64,000 bases of DNA, taken from contig CM065682.1 of assembly GCA_017654935.2 (NCBI GenBank), positions 39,801,682 through 39,865,681 on the forward strand, read 5' to 3'. This DNA comes from Phymorhynchus buccinoides. Its lineage: Eukaryota > Mollusca > Gastropoda > Neogastropoda > Raphitomidae. Below are positions 12,223-24,904 of this stretch, in pieces; position 1 is the first letter of the stretch, and each line of letters opens with the position of its first letter. Both the position numbers and the translations under genes were made by a program. The notes under the pieces were generated by a model, which did no database searches, was not told the DNA's origin, and saw only the letters and a program-made list of their open reading frames with translations.

Positions 12223-14204
12223 TTCATGTGATAATGTTGTTCATCCCTTTTTCTTCTTCTTTTTGAAACTCCTAACTTGCTCAAATCATATATTGGTCAT
12301 GGTGTATCTAAATGCTGATTGGAAATGTTTGGAAAATGTTTATGTGCTGTTTATGTTCGGTCTCATAAATTTTAAATTGTGTAATGTGTACGGGCACGAT
12401 ATAAGCCGAAGGCTTGTTGCTGCCCTTTATTCTCATATTTATTATTTTGTTACGTTATAAGGAAGAAATAAAGAAGTTTAAACCAAAACTAAACAGTCAC
12501 TGTCCTCTGTATGCTTGCAGTATCATGATCTGGAGGGTGACTTAAAAAAAATGCAACCCACAAAATCGTCAATAAAATAATCAATAATAAATCTATCACA
12601 TTTTTCTGTGTTGATGTTAATTTTGTTTTTGTAGCTGTTCTCTGTCTGTTTATTCATAGTGTTAAAAAATTATGAAAAATATGAATTAAAAATATATATA
12701 TTAAAGCTAACCCATTCTTAGAAAAGTCCCCTTTTGAGGGGTAAAAACACATTTGCAGAAAATGTCAATTGTCTGAAAACTGTCTGTTTTTTCAAACATG
12801 CTCTCTTTTTTTGCCCTGAAAATTGGAATGCAGCAGTGAACACTGTACACTGTTAACATATTCCGACTTTTTGAGCCCACATAATTATGAATAAAGATTT
12901 GGTCCGGATCCCACAGAAATTGAAATTGCATTATGAAGACGTCGAAGTTGCGAAAGCGTTTTTGGACCTCCAAATTTAAGACATTTTCTGAAAATGTGGT
13001 ACCATAGAAAATGTTAATTTCTGGAAGACACACACAAATCTTGGGAAAACAAAGCGGTGTATTCTTTCATGATTTGAATCTTTTCAAATCCGAAAAACAA
13101 AATGATACCTTGATTATTAAGAATGTTAGTACCAATTTAGTGAGTGGGTTACATTTGTTCTGAGTCACCCTATATTATTGTGGTAAAACGAAAGTAATAA
13201 AGAGCAATAACTTATCTGCCATGTTCCCTATCAGCAGTTGTCTTTTTGTTATTATTTGTGAAAGACGTTTCCGAGTCAGGAAGTAAACTAGCTTCACGCG
13301 TGCACATAACAAGCTACTGACTCCTATGTACAATGTGTTTGTATGTAAAAGATATTCTTCTGTTTTCCCTGCAAATTTGTTCAAAGTTTATGCCTTTCTT
13401 TCACATTTGATGCATGGCTATTTTATTGCGTAAATTGGTTAGCTAAGCAAACTATATTACGCTCAATATATGAAAGGCCGAACAAAGAACGCTGAATGGG
13501 AGGAACAAATAAGAACGTTACCCTTTCAGAAGCAGTGGCGATGTTTTCAGCGCTGTTGCTGAAGGCCATTGCTGCGATTTGGGACTGGTGAGCATGAATG
13601 GTCACTGCCGTTTTCTGCACCTTGCTCAACATGATCAGTGAGCGAATCTGTGATTAACAACAGCGCACAGTCAATAATGTAGAATCTCTTGTAGCACAAT
13701 ATAATATCACACTATGTCACAATGTATGGGTTTGTAGCCTCAACGCATATTTGTTTCCACACACAGTTCAAAATCTGAACACGTTAAGTGTTCTTGTTGC
13801 ACTGTATCGTTATTGTATTGATTGGTGACACTGGAGAATTAAAAACATGCTACTTAAACCCAAATCTCTTGCCTTGGCATAAGGCTGTGTCAGAGCAATT
13901 TACTTATATAAGCTAGAACACCAAGGCTACATCAAAATGTTATGTTCTGCATAGTTATGCGGGGATTTTCTTTAGCCATGGCAAGCTCCTAGCATAACAT
14001 AATCAGTCCAAAATCCTCCGAAGTCGCAGTGTGGCTGCCCACGTGGCGGGGTAATCAAAGACGGTCACACACGTAAATGTTCTCATCCCTAGTATACCAC
14101 AGTGTTCAATTGCTTCGGCTGTTGGGATGATCCCTGGAGTCTTTAAGCCAGGGAACAACAACAACAAACAACAAACCAAAATCTGAACCAGAATCCAAGC
14201 TATT

Positions 14205-14236
<32 letters not shown>

Positions 14237-17200
14237 GTAGTACATTTACATATCGCGTTACCTCAAATGAGCCCAAAGTGCTTTACAATCAATTATTCAT
14301 CAACAAGTAGATAACAAAAATTAACTCTAAAAGCAATTACAGCTAAAAGTGGCAGCCTTGTGTTTCTGTGTACTTGCTTCTACTAAATCTACATTGGAAA
14401 AAACAACAACTATCAAATGTTCCCTAGTCTTACCTGACGTTTAAGCGATTTAATATCATTTTGTTTAAATCTACATTTATTATGCCTTTTAAACAACAGC
14501 AAAAAACATAATAAACAGGCGTGACACTTCCTTTACCCAGTCGTAGGCATATTATTTTTACACTTATTTACGGTTAAGATATTTCAACACTTGGATGAAA
14601 ACAAACGACCATTGTCATAGACAAATAGCAAACAGGGCTATGATAAAATATTCGTTTTCAATATACCAATCAGCATCGCAGATGCCCTTATTAAAAAAAC
14701 AAAATAATTTTCATTACAAAGTTAGCTCATTGAACACTGGCCGATTGCTTCCCTTTACAACCGTTCAACACGAATGTTATTGGCCTCTGCAACTAGGGTT
14801 ATTAACGCCCTTGACAGTGAGAGTGAAGCACTTGCTGGTCAGGGCGGACAAGGGCATTCACTCTTGCGAAAGGCAGCCATTTAGTGGCCTCAAATAGGGT
14901 TATTGGCGAGAGTTATGCCCTTGTTTGGTCAGTGCGCAACCATCTCCCCCCACCCACCAAGGGCATTCACTCTTGCAAAAGGTGTTCTTTGCAGTAGCCA
15001 TATAGTGTTCAAGCATTCACACTTCACAACTCAGCGAAGCCATGCAACCCAAACTGGTATAAAAGTGTTCCTCTATGGTCCCTTAATAGTTTTCAACCAA
15101 TGAAATCACTTCTAGTCTATTTTTAGGACACAATGAATGCAAATGAGTCACAACCCCTCTCTTCGTCTTAATCCTCTTTGTCATACTTTTTCTAAAATCT
15201 GCTAATAATAAAAAATTTACTTTGGAATTATAACATATGCTACTATGCTAGCTTTTTATTATAAACAATACTGCAAATGTTCAAAACTGTGCGGTTAAGC
15301 ATTATTTTAAAATATTTTTTATGTAATGATGCAAACCTGCCTAATTAAGCTGCGCAGTACGCATACACCGAGTGAATAAAACTTACCACCGACCAAAATC
15401 ATTACTTTTATGCAGATCCTTGTGGCCGATGAGGTTTAACCGAGGTGTGGTTACTGATACACATATCTGTATTGCTAAAAAAAATCGGGACTTTACTGGA
15501 GTTGCACTGCCTCTTCTGGGTATTGCCTCCAGTATTGTTCCCACCATCTTTGTATTTACAAATGTCCCATATTCAGTGTCTATGACCGAGAGGACGTAAA
15601 ACACCATTTTTCATTCATTCAACTTACACCGACCCAATAACGCAACTTTGTTGCTTCTTACTCCAGTCTTAAAACGCATCCCAAATTCCACTGACCCGCA
15701 CCACAGCGCTGACCAGCTTAATGCTGCCTCTGTCGCTGCAGCAAGGGTAGGCCAGCTTGGCGGTCAGTGAGCACATGGCCATGACACCAGAGTCCAGGGC
15801 CTTCTCACGTAGCCAGAACTTTAGCTTCAGAGCTCTGTTGACGACGGCTATGCTGTCTTTGAAGCACAGCGCCAGACGCTGGGGGAAAATGAAAGTAATA
15901 AATAATAATAAATGAGGAAAATTTATATATAGCGCCCATCCTACTATAGTAGGCTACAGTGCGCTTTACACAGAATTCAAATGGAATAAAAACATGAAAC
16001 AAAAAACCAATAACATGAGCAGACAAAACAATACCGGTCAGACTTCGTCACATCAGAAAGCTTTTAAAAGGCGTAGATATAAGGTGTCTTGTCATCAAAG
16101 ATTATTATAGGCAAGGGGCAGAATATAGCAATGATATTGGATACCGGTTTTCAATTTATCGCAGGCATACTTGCAAAAAATTCATTTTGAACCTGCCGTC
16201 GTTGCGCAGTGGCAGTGTCACGGACTAATGGCTGGGAGGACTCGGGTTCGAATCACATCAGAGGCGAGTTTTTGTTGTTGTCCTTGAACCGCTACCAAGA
16301 GTGAGTGGGCAATGGGCTCATGGAACCACGCAGTCGAGCTTACATATCATTTGACGGATTTGATTCTGAGAGTGTTGCTCCTATTTTCATGCCGTACAGG
16401 TGTCTGTAGTTCCCGGGCTTGGCTAACATCGTGTATGAAAGGAAGCGTAGAGTACAGCCCGGACATCTAGTCTCAGACCACTAAGATAAAGAATTCCAAA
16501 GCACCATCTGCATCATCAATGAAAGAGAACATCTAATAAATCTGCTGTCTGCTTTATTTCCATCCAACATCAAAGAGAACAATGTGTCTCAAATTACGTG
16601 ACCTTGCTATTTGCACGCTCTGCGGTCATGATCACACACACACACACACAACACCCCACCCACACACACACAACACACAAACACACACACACACACACAC
16701 ACACCACACACAAATTAACACACATGCGTGCGCGCGCGCGCGCACACACCACCACCACCACCACCACACTACTTAGCAATATTGTTGTTTACCACAGTAT
16801 TGCCGCGAGCCCATCCCTTCACAGACAGGATCGGATCAAAGAACATTGTGGCATCCGCCTGTGGTACCTGAAAATGATCACAATTCAGAGATACACTATT
16901 GCACAAATGCAGTTTCCATAAAAATCTAAAGCCCCCAGTACATTCCATTACTCGTCCTCTAGTCTATTTTGTTAGTGTTCGTGGTGCTCGTGTACTACAA
17001 CATGACTTGTGTTCTTGTGTAACCTTCATCATGTTGAGACAAGAAGAGAAAGGAAGTTTGGGAAATGAATTTTTTGTTGTATGCTAGTCTTGTCGTTTCC
17101 GACAATGACTGCCAAAAAGCAGAGGGGGCAGATACTATTCTGCCGGGCTGGGCGAGCATTTGGTTATAGTGATTCTTCTTTTAAAAATACAAAAACAACA

Positions 17201-17298
17201 AAAGAACATAATAAAAGGAAAAGAAAACCTGTATTATTATATTCTGAAAGGACAGCAGAGAGAGAGAAAGAGAGAGAGAGGGGGGGGGGGGAGAGATC

Positions 17299-17357
<59 letters not shown>

Positions 17358-19913
17358 AAGAGAGACAGAGAACAGAGAGACAGACAGAGAGCCAGAGACA
17401 GACTCAGACAGAAAAAAAGAGATAATGTTGTACTTTTGCAAATATATCAAATTAAATTCATTGCACTAACTACTTAATCTACTTTAAATACTGTTTGATA
17501 CAGTACTTACCAGCTTGCCGTCCACTTTCTTGAAGAAATGGAGGGTTTTGGGGGAGCTGACATACGTAAACGCAATGAACTCTCCCATCGTCTCCACAAT
17601 GTGGACGTCCTTCAGTTCAACTAAAAAACCAAAGAAATTAAAACATAAAAGAGAAGTGTCACAGTTTTAGCGAAAGTCACGGATAATTTCGGAAGTACAA
17701 TTTGATCTTTGGTAGAGAATTAACTCTCGTCTAACCTATACAAAGAAGCTATTTTCTTTTTTAATCCCTAGCTCTCACAAAATCCCTAAACCAAATGTCA
17801 GGAGAGGGGAGGAAGGGGGTGGTCATGATGAAAACACGTTGAGCACACACACACACACACACACAGAACTGGCAGTGCCTGTATGTGGCTTTACCGTTTT
17901 AAAAATACGTATATAATGGTCATTCTTGCATAGAAGTCAAACATGTTTTAAATATAATCACAGTTTTTACAGTTTTGTATGTGGACCCTTTGAATTGTTT
18001 TGGAAGAATTGTATGACTTTGAAATGTTGTCATTGAAATGGTGATTAGCAGAGTATGTCCTATGATTTCGCCTTACTCCTTGGTCAGTCTGACATCTGAC
18101 ACATTAAGTTAGCAATAGGCCTAACTTTTACAATAATGTTTACATAATTATGAATCTGTGAATCCAAAGATAGATAAAAAAATGTTTAAAAAGCCCCTTA
18201 CCAATGGTGGTGCTTTGTATTTCCGTCAGTCCTTTTATGGAAATGCCTCTCAGTCCATTCTGATCATGTGCGTAGAAGCATCTGAGAGAAAAAAACAATC
18301 GGCCGGTACATTAATAAACGTACTCTCAAGTTCTTTGCTGCTGGCGTTTGGACGAGAGAAAGAGACAGACGCAGGGAAGAGATGATGTAAGATAGACAGA
18401 CACAGAGACAGACAGACACAGAAGAATATCTCTCCCTCCCTCTCTGTGTGCAAAGGTTAGTGTTACCAATGCTACTAATCTTATTGAAAATGATGTTTAT
18501 CAGTCTGTACTTATGCTTAATGAATGTTTATACTTTCCTGGTGAATGTATGAAGAAAACTGTTCTTGTTGATTGTGACAAGCATACAATATGGTTTGGTT
18601 TAGAATGTAGACAAAATTAGGAAAGTGGCGTGGGGTTTATTACATAAATTTAACAGATCTAACAAAGTGCCTGATCGATTGGAATATTGTCAAAAAGGAT
18701 GGGGAGTACAAGGAATTATTAAGGATGAAGGAAAAGACACACTGGGAAAATATTGTTGATTCACTACAAAGTAATCTGAAGGATAGCAAGTTGTTCTGGG
18801 ATACTATCCGTTCAGTTAAACTTATGCAATGCAAACATGACACAATTCAATTTCTTCCCCAAAATGGCTTGAGCACTTTAATCAGAGATGAGATTCTCAG
18901 AAAAGCAGAAAAGAGGAAAAAAAGAGGCGGGAGTCCGGGGGCCAGCATAGGCCCCCAGTGGGGTCCAGGTGTTTTAAAATAAAGTGACAAGTTCATATTT
19001 AATAAAAGGCTTTCAAAATGGATAGACGAAAATGATGTTATAGGCGAGGAACAGGCGGGTTTTATGGACAACCGTTGTACAATTGATCATGTATTTACCC
19101 TTATGGCTTGTGTGCAAAAACAATTACTTAGACACAGAAAACTTTATGTTGCCTTTATAGATTTCCGTAAGGCATTTGATACTGTAAGCAGGGATAAATT
19201 GTGGAAAATATTTCCACAATTAGAGGGAACTAGGGGGAAATGTATGAATGCACTTAAAACCATTTATGATGTTGGTAAGGCACGTGTGCGAGTGGGAGCC
19301 AATTTAACAGACGCTTTTTTGTGTCCACAAGGTTTAAAAGAAGGTGAGGTTTGTTCTCCTGCTCTGTTTTCATTGCTGATAAATGAACTTACTAAACAAA
19401 TTAATGAAAAAAGATAGACATGGTATCCTCTCTCTCTGCTCTCTCTCTGTCTCTGCTCTCAATCTCCGGCTCTCTCCCTCTCTCTCTCAATCGTCTCTCT
19501 CTCTTCTCTCTCTCTCTCATCACACACACACACGACACACACACACACACACACACAACACAACTCACTCACATTAAAGTCAACTTGGTGTCTGGAGGGC
19601 CATAAATTACTTTATCAGCAGACCTGTTGGTCCATCTGATCATGGGCTAATCTAAAATGTGGACGACTTGAATGTGTAAGGACGACGTCTAGCAGAATAG
19701 GCCTACAGAAGCGAGGGATAAAGGAAGCGAGCGAGTGTGTGTGTGCGCGTGCGTGTCTGTGTGCCCATATGTATGTGTCGATGTGCTTGTGCGTGCGGAA
19801 TTTGACAGGCGAGGGGTCATTCTCTTCTTTGTACAAAGAAGAAAATGTATTTAACAACTCAGAACTGAGATAGAACAAAAATAGGTTGCATTGGGCCTTA
19901 CCTATACATAAAC

Positions 19914-19963
<50 letters not shown>

Positions 19964-20044
19964 ATAAGAGAGAGAGAGAGAGAAATGTGAGAGAGAACCT
20001 AGAGAGCATAAGCTGAGATCCTATGCAGAGAGAGAGAGAGAGAG

Positions 20045-20082
<38 letters not shown>

Positions 20083-23000
20083 AGAGTGCACTTCGATTAG
20101 ATAACTCCCTCCCGTAACAATGACATGACTGATCATCATGTGTTTGTGCTGATGTGGCCCAAAGTTGATGACTTGGCAAAAGAAAGGGGGGGAAATAAGA
20201 ACGCTAGAAAGCCAGGGTAGGTCCACCCCTACCCGTGTAACCTACCCCCTACTGCTAAGCAATGAAGGGTGTCTGGACTGTCACAGACAGTGGATGGAAG
20301 TTCTGTTTAACGTCGCGTATCGGCTTTCGCCATGCCATGTACGACGGGCTGAAAAAACCAACCAGGGTATAAAAAAAATGTGTATGTTCCTGACTCACCT
20401 GTGCCTTCCCATGTCGAGAGGACGTAAAAACCTGAATTCATTCATGAATCCCTGTCTTAAGCCAAAAGGCAGAGAAGTGGGGGCGATCAAGGTTATTTTT
20501 CAAAAATGGAGTCAGTGTGCTGGCTAACGGGTGGTTAAGAAGTCGGATGGAATGATGGGATGGGAGGTGTGTTGTGTGTGTGTGTGGGGGGGGGGTGGTT
20601 AGGGGGGCTGGTCGAGAACTGAAATGGAAAAAGGTGAAGAGAGATGGGAGGTGGGGGGGATGGCAGATTGTCAAGTATCTTTTGGGGTAATGGAAGGAGT
20701 GGGTAGTGTGTGGAAGAGGAGACGCTGACTAGGCCTTAGGTGTGGATTCTCAAAATGGATTTGTTCTCAATATGTCTGCGCATGTGCGAAGAGTTAGGGA
20801 TAGGTTTGGGGTTCGTGTTAGGCATAGGGTTAGGAATATGTTTAGGGTCAATTTAGTATCGAATACACAAAAGATAAAATTTGATCCAGTACGTCATGAT
20901 CGATTTTCGCACATGCGCAGACATGTTGATAAAAAATCCTTTTTGAGAACGCCACACCTATACTAAAGCCCTCCTACGAGACAGCTGATTCAAACTAAGT
21001 TGTCCAGGTGTTACCTACATTTTCTGACATTGTACATCGTACAAAGAAAGATAGTGGTCTCTCTCTCTCTCTCTCCTCATCTCTCTCTTTCTCTCCGTCA
21101 CTCTCGCACTCTCATCTCTCTCTCTCTTCATACTTTAGTACATCATTATTTTAGGCTATCTTGTAGGCCTACCTTTCGCCGCCTTTACCATCACTCTATT
21201 ATTATTATTAATTATTAATTATTATTATTATTAGCCAAGGATTATTTCCATAACATTGAAAGAAGCGGACTTTGCGATTCAGTGTCGTAAACATGAGGCG
21301 GTGTCTAAAGTAGGCCTACAAGTTTCCTCTTTTGTCTCAATTAAACTCATTTTCAATAATCATAATAATGAATCATTGCCATCAATCTTAAATAATTATA
21401 CTCAGCATCATGTGCATTGGTTTAAACTAATTAATTCAATTCGTAATCAATCATGTACCAAAGCAGCATCAAGACGAAGATGGCACAGCAACATGTCATG
21501 ACTTTTACAATAAAAGTCAATAAATACCTCGATGTATGGAAGTTCGTAAAAGTTTAAGTCGCTACATTTCATCGATAATTCAACATCGACCCAANNNNNN
21601 NNNNNNNNNNNNNNNNNNNNNNNNNNNNNNNNNNNNNNNNNNNNNNNNNNNNNNNNNNNNNNNNNNNNNNNNNNNNNNNNNNNNNNNNNNNNNNNNNNNN
21701 NNNNNNNNNNNNNNNNNNNNNNNNNNNNNNNNNNNNNNNNNNNNNNNNNNNNNNNNNNNNNNNNNNNNNNNNNNNNNNNNNNNNNNNNNNNNNNNNNNNN
21801 NNNNNNNNNNNNNNNNNNNNNNNNNNNNNNNNNNNNNNNNNNNNNNNNNNNNNNNNNNNNNNNNNNNNNNNNNNNNNNNNNNNNNNNNNNNNNNNNNNNN
21901 NNNNNNNNNNNNNNNNNNNNNNNNNNNNNNNNNNNNNNNNNNNNNNNNNNNNNNNNNNNNNNNNNNNNNNNNNNNNNNNNNNNNNNNNNNNNNNNNNNNN
22001 NNNNNNNNNNNNNNNNNNNNNNNNNNNNNNNNNNNNNNNNNNNNNNNNNNNNNNNNNNNNNNNNNNNNNNNNNNNNNNNNNNNNNNNNNNNNNNTACCAG
22101 GGTTAAAGGAAAATTTATGTTCTGGAATATGTGCCTTCCCGGTCGAGAGGACGTTAAACCCTGAAATTCATTCATGAATCAATGTCTTAGCCAAAAGGCG
22201 AGAATGCGATCAATGTTATTTCAAAATGAGCAGTGTGCTAACGGGTGTTAAGAAGTCGGATGGAAAGGCGGGGAGCGGGAGGTGTGCTGTGTGTGTGTTG
22301 TGTGGGGGGGGGGGGGTAAGGGGAGGGGGGGGGTAAGGGGGGACGGTCAAGAAAATGAAAGGGAAAAAAGGTGAAGAGAGATGGGAGGTGGGGGTGGGGG
22401 AGTGGGGGATGGCAGATTGTCAATAGACTTTTGGGGTAGTGAAGAGTGGGTAGTGTGTGGAAAGGAGAACGCTGACTAGGCCTATGTGGCATTCTCAAAA
22501 TGGATCTGTTCTCATATGTCTGCGCATGTCGCGAAGAGTTAGGGATAGGTTTGGGGTTCGTTGTTAGGCATAGGGTTAGGAAATATGTTTAGGGTAAATT
22601 AGTACGAATACACAAAAGGTTTAAAATTTGATGGTACGCGTCATGAATCGATTTCGACATGCGCAGTACATGTTGGAGAACAAATCCATTTTGAGGAATG
22701 CACCCACTATACTAAAGCGATCCTACGAGCGAGACAGCTGATCAAACTAAGTTGTCAGCGTGTTACCACATTTTCTGACATTGTCATCGTACAAAGAAAT
22801 TAGTGTGCTTCTCTCTCATCTCTCTCTCTATCTCTCTCTCTCGCTCTCTCCTCTCTCTCTTCATACTTAGTACATCATTATTTAGGCTATGTTGGAGGCC
22901 TACCTTTCGCGCCTTTACCATACCTCATATTCTTATTATATTATTATTATTAGCCAAGGATTATTACATAACATTGAAGAAGCGGACTTTGGATTCAGTG

Positions 23001-23734
23001 TCTAAACATGGAGGCGGTGTCTAAAGTAGCCCTACAAGTTTCCTCGTTTGTCTCAATAAACTCTATTTTCAAATCATATAATGAATCATCCGCCATCAAT
23101 AGTAAATAATTATACTCAGCATCATTGCATTGGTTCTTTTAAACTCATTAATTCAATTCGTAATCAATCAGTACCAAAGCAGCATCAAGACGAAGATGGC
23201 AGAGCAACATGTCACGACTTTTACAATAAATGTCAATAAGACCTCGCTGTATTGGAAGTCGTAAAAGTTAAGTCGCTACATTCATCGATAAGTCAACATC
23301 GACAGCACCAGAAACAACTTGTCCCTAAGGGCTTTCCGCCATGAAGACGTAAAACCTCCACCAGACCTGTTACCCCCTACATACGTCTTGGAGTAGTCTG
23401 GATAGCTGAAGTGAAATGAGTAGTTGGGGTGACAACAGGTGTAGTATTAAGTAAAACCATCAAAAACAATGTTCCACTGAAAATGAGTAGAATCTAGCAT
23501 TATCTTCAAATTTGGAAGAGTAGTAGAGATCCAAATGAGTAGAATACTACTAGAAAAAGAGTTAGAGTAAACAGTTCTGTACACTCAACAACAATCACTA
23601 GAAAGTTGACAGGCAAAATAATTTTAAAACTAAGAAACTGGAAAAAAAACTACTACATAAAAATGTAAACCGTTTTGTACTTATGGATGATCGATGAAAC
23701 CGATAGCCAGTGAAACAATTTGTTGCCTCGCCAT
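5920..23734 (-). CDS. WIPI1/2-like PROPPIN with minisatellite-encoded tail, copy 1
   Basis: Same gene as copy 2. Exons: about 23683-23734 (beyond the gap, in error-rich sequence), 18202-18281, 17511-17620, 16793-16867, 15696-15878, 13522-13647, 11909-11979, 11281-11376, 10568-10714, 9512-9622, 8683-8768 and 5920-6755. Exons 2-12 are intact with the same phases as copy 2. Differences include His for Gln in exon 3, Ala for Thr in exon 4 and one repeat fewer in the tail. Exon 1 as written is frameshifted and its donor reads CCATAAG instead of CAGTAAG, but all nearby sequence has the same indel noise, so this is probably sequencing error. With an exon 1 like copy 2 the product would be 657 aa. 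Confidence 0.8.
5986..6705. repeat. 42-bp minisatellite forming the coding tail, copy 1 (17 units)
   Basis: 17 units with no frame-breaking length change, in contrast to the noncoding neighbour at 4440-5425. Read on the minus strand as PDSAPVAKSAATSV. Confidence 0.93.
6868..7257. mobile_element. MITE-like element with TA-type ends in intron 11, copy 1
   Basis: Ends are TACAGTCGAACCTG and its inverse CAGGGTTCGACTGTA, about 390 bp with a TA at each edge, as in Tc1/mariner-type MITEs. Copy 2 counterpart at 38621-39010. An internal part (about 6885-7082) is related to the element at 53748-53965 in intron 1, so it may be composite. No open frame. Confidence 0.7.
7449..8056. repeat. 15-bp minisatellite in intron 11, copy 1
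   Basis: About 40 units of TTTATAGCTGCACAG with alternating GCACAG/GTACAG variants, followed by the flank from 8058 that recurs at 5745-5985. Copy 2 counterpart at 39212-39848. Confidence 0.92.
10195..10290. repeat. Short dispersed repeat
   Basis: GAATCTGTTTACGGTGAAGA followed by TGCC resembles 1170-1235 (GGAATTTGTTTATAGTGAAG) and 17095-17175. These look like fragments of one dispersed family also present in copy 2 (32630, 41995, 49150). Confidence 0.45.
11098..11168. repeat. Inverted repeat in intron 8
   Basis: 17-bp perfect arms GGTAGTAACATGTAAAT (11098-11114) and its complement (11152-11168) around a 37-bp loop. In copy 2 one further base pairs. Probably a small foldback element. Confidence 0.7.
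12179..12220. repeat. (TTA)n microsatellite
   Basis: An uninterrupted trinucleotide run; the copy 2 version at 43971-44013 has a slightly different length. The surrounding intron (11980-13521) shows nothing else recognisable beyond AT-rich sequence. Confidence 0.95.
14208..14300. repeat. (TAA)n run and dispersed repeat fragment
   Basis: A (TAA)n tract at 14208-14240 is followed by CCCAAAGTGCTTTACA, a motif similar to GTGCGCTTTACACAG at 15958-15975. Both look like fragments of a common dispersed repeat. Copy 2 counterpart near 46006-46095. Confidence 0.5.
14775..15000. repeat. Dispersed repeat with internal duplication
   Basis: AAGGGCATTCACTCTTGC occurs twice (near 14850 and 14957), followed by AAAGGTGTTCTTTGCAG. 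The same family lies in opposite orientation at 24622-24850 and 54982-55225 and in the same orientation at 46575-46800. No coding signal. Confidence 0.6.
16190..16520 (+). repeat. tRNA-derived SINE, copy 1
   Basis: The head GTTGCGCAGTGGCAGTGTCA looks like a box A, and TCGGGTTCGAATC like a box B. The copy 2 version at 48000-48305 has the box B GGGTTCGAATCCC intact. Downstream are a unique body and a 3' end with (CATCAT)n. It lacks a complete tRNA cloverleaf, so it is not a tRNA gene. Confidence 0.65.
16632..16770. repeat. (CA)n/(CACC)n microsatellite beside exon 4
   Basis: A CA run, a short CG run and a CACCAC run just 3' of exon 4 on the gene strand. In copy 2 this region is expanded to three modules (48348-48922). 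Confidence 0.95.
17265..17410. repeat. (GA)n microsatellite
   Basis: A long GA run with short G and CAGA interruptions in intron 3. Copy 2 counterpart at 49300-49435. Arginine/glutamate ORFs here are artefacts. Confidence 0.95.
18470..19417 (+). pseudogene. Non-LTR retrotransposon reverse transcriptase fragment, copy 1
   Basis: The 19064-19417 frame carries LYVAFIDFRKAFDTV (RT motif with the first catalytic Asp) and QGLKEGEVCSPALFSLLINE (next RT block). The YADD box and everything 3' of it are missing; sequence stops at a CT microsatellite. Upstream pieces (near 18470-18700 and 18725-18900) read as linker between endonuclease and RT but are frameshifted and broken by unrelated sequence near 18905-18985. 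A dead 5'- and 3'-truncated LINE, antisense in intron 1 of the WIPI-like gene. Confidence 0.85.
19425..19570. repeat. (CT)n then (CA)n microsatellite, copy 1
   Basis: Interrupted CT run followed by CA run. The copy 2 version (51463-51582) is pure and differs in length. Confidence 0.95.
19915..20085. repeat. (GA)n microsatellite, copy 1
   Basis: Several GA blocks separated by short unique words. Copy 2 has two much longer pure blocks at 51929-52005 and 52022-52170. Confidence 0.95.
20737..20961. mobile_element. MITE-like element with ~55-bp terminal inverted repeats
   Basis: The left arm (ATTCTCAAAATGGATTTGTT ... CTGCGCATGTGCGA) pairs with the right arm (TCGCACATGCGCAGACATGT ... CACACCTAT). 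The middle is rich in GGGTTAGG-like words. Further copies at 52844-53065 (cleanest) and about 22482-22712 (error-rich). Confidence 0.75.
21595..22094. other. Assembly gap of exactly 500 N
   Basis: A fixed-size scaffold gap. Sequence on its right (22095 on) re-reads sequence on its left (from about 20360), so its true size is negative: the contigs overlap. Confidence 0.97.
22095..23290. other. Unmerged contig overlap (low-accuracy re-read of 20360-21594)
   Basis: GAGAGGACGT...ATTCATTCATGAATC, the MITE, the CT run and the AAGCAGCATCAAGACGAAGA word all appear in the same order as at 20360-21594 and at 52440-53690, but with many single-base indels here. No separate gene. Confidence 0.9.
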
Positions 23735-24904
23735 TTTCTTTCGTTCTTGATGTATTCTTCTCTTCTCTATGCTGTGCCCCGGTTCTTGTTGTAGAGGATG
23801 TTGGATAGTGGCAGAGAACACGAGGGAGAAAAGGGGACGCTACAAAAGGTATGACTAGACTGCTTCCCCTAGGGGGTTTCCTTTACACGCAACAAATCAG
23901 GGGGTTTGGGGGGACTCAGCAGCCAATCAGCTCAAGCCTCTCCATGGTGGGACACAGATTGTTGCCGTAATGTGCTGACGTAAAAATTACAGGCCTTGAC
24001 ACTAGGTTACACCCAAAGACACATAGTAGAGAGAAAAGAGAAGAGAGAGAAGCTCTGAGCAGAGCCAGTGATCTCTAGTTGGCTTTTGCTCTAAGTGTCT
24101 CCAACACACTGCATTATACAGTTTGAGATTGGGAACGTTTATACCCTCGTTAATTATTGGTTTTAAATTCGCGTGTTATGAATTTCGATCGACGCTTTAT
24201 TGACGGATAATCTTTAAAGTTTAAATAAGAGTCACAACAGAGATAGCATGTGGCGAACACTAAATGAGCAAAGTCTCTGTCACCACACACTGGGATACGT
24301 AGCATTGTGCCCACTGTCTCTGTATGTCCCTGTATATATGTGCCCCCGTTTCATTGGCTTTCATGTGCTCGACAAAAACGCGCAATAAAGTGTCCATTAT
24401 TTATTATTATTATTTTAACAACTTATCAAAACCAATTTTTGTTTCTCTTTAAAATAACTCTATATAAAGAAATTGTCCCTACCCTTGCTCGTCCCTTCCT
24501 CTAACTAAAAATTAATGGAATTTTTTATCCGATATGGGCTTAGGCCTGGAGGAGGACGTAAAACAAACCTAGTTATTATTATTTTACCCGCTTTCTATGA
24601 TTGTTTCCCCGTCCTATTGGGGTCTGCAACGAACACCTTTTTGCAAGAGTAAATGCCCTTTGGAGGTTGGGGGAAGTGGGCTCAGTATGACAGCCATGGG
24701 GGGATAACTCTCGCCAATAACCCCTATTTGATCACTAAATGGCTGCTTTCGCAAGAGTGATGCAAGACTGTGAATGCCCTTTGTCAATACTGACAGCAAG
24801 AGCAATTACTCTCACGCAAGGGCCCGTTAATAACACTAGTGCAAAGGCCTATACCTCTCCGTCTCTTCGTTTATCTAAGCCTAAACCCATTCCCTATCCG
24901 GCCC

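Noticed and set aside
12707..13033. 108-codon minus-strand ORF in intron 6
   Set aside because: Starts at a chance ATG in AT-rich intron sequence, has no family resemblance, and lies between two well-defined WIPI-like exons.
21447..22177. ORFs spanning the second run of N
   Set aside because: Gap artefact; the flanks are overlapping contig ends.
24000..24120. Possible loss of the WIPI-like promoter and exon 1 in copy 1
   Set aside because: The promoter words and exon are present; the damage is the same indel noise seen throughout 22095-31500.
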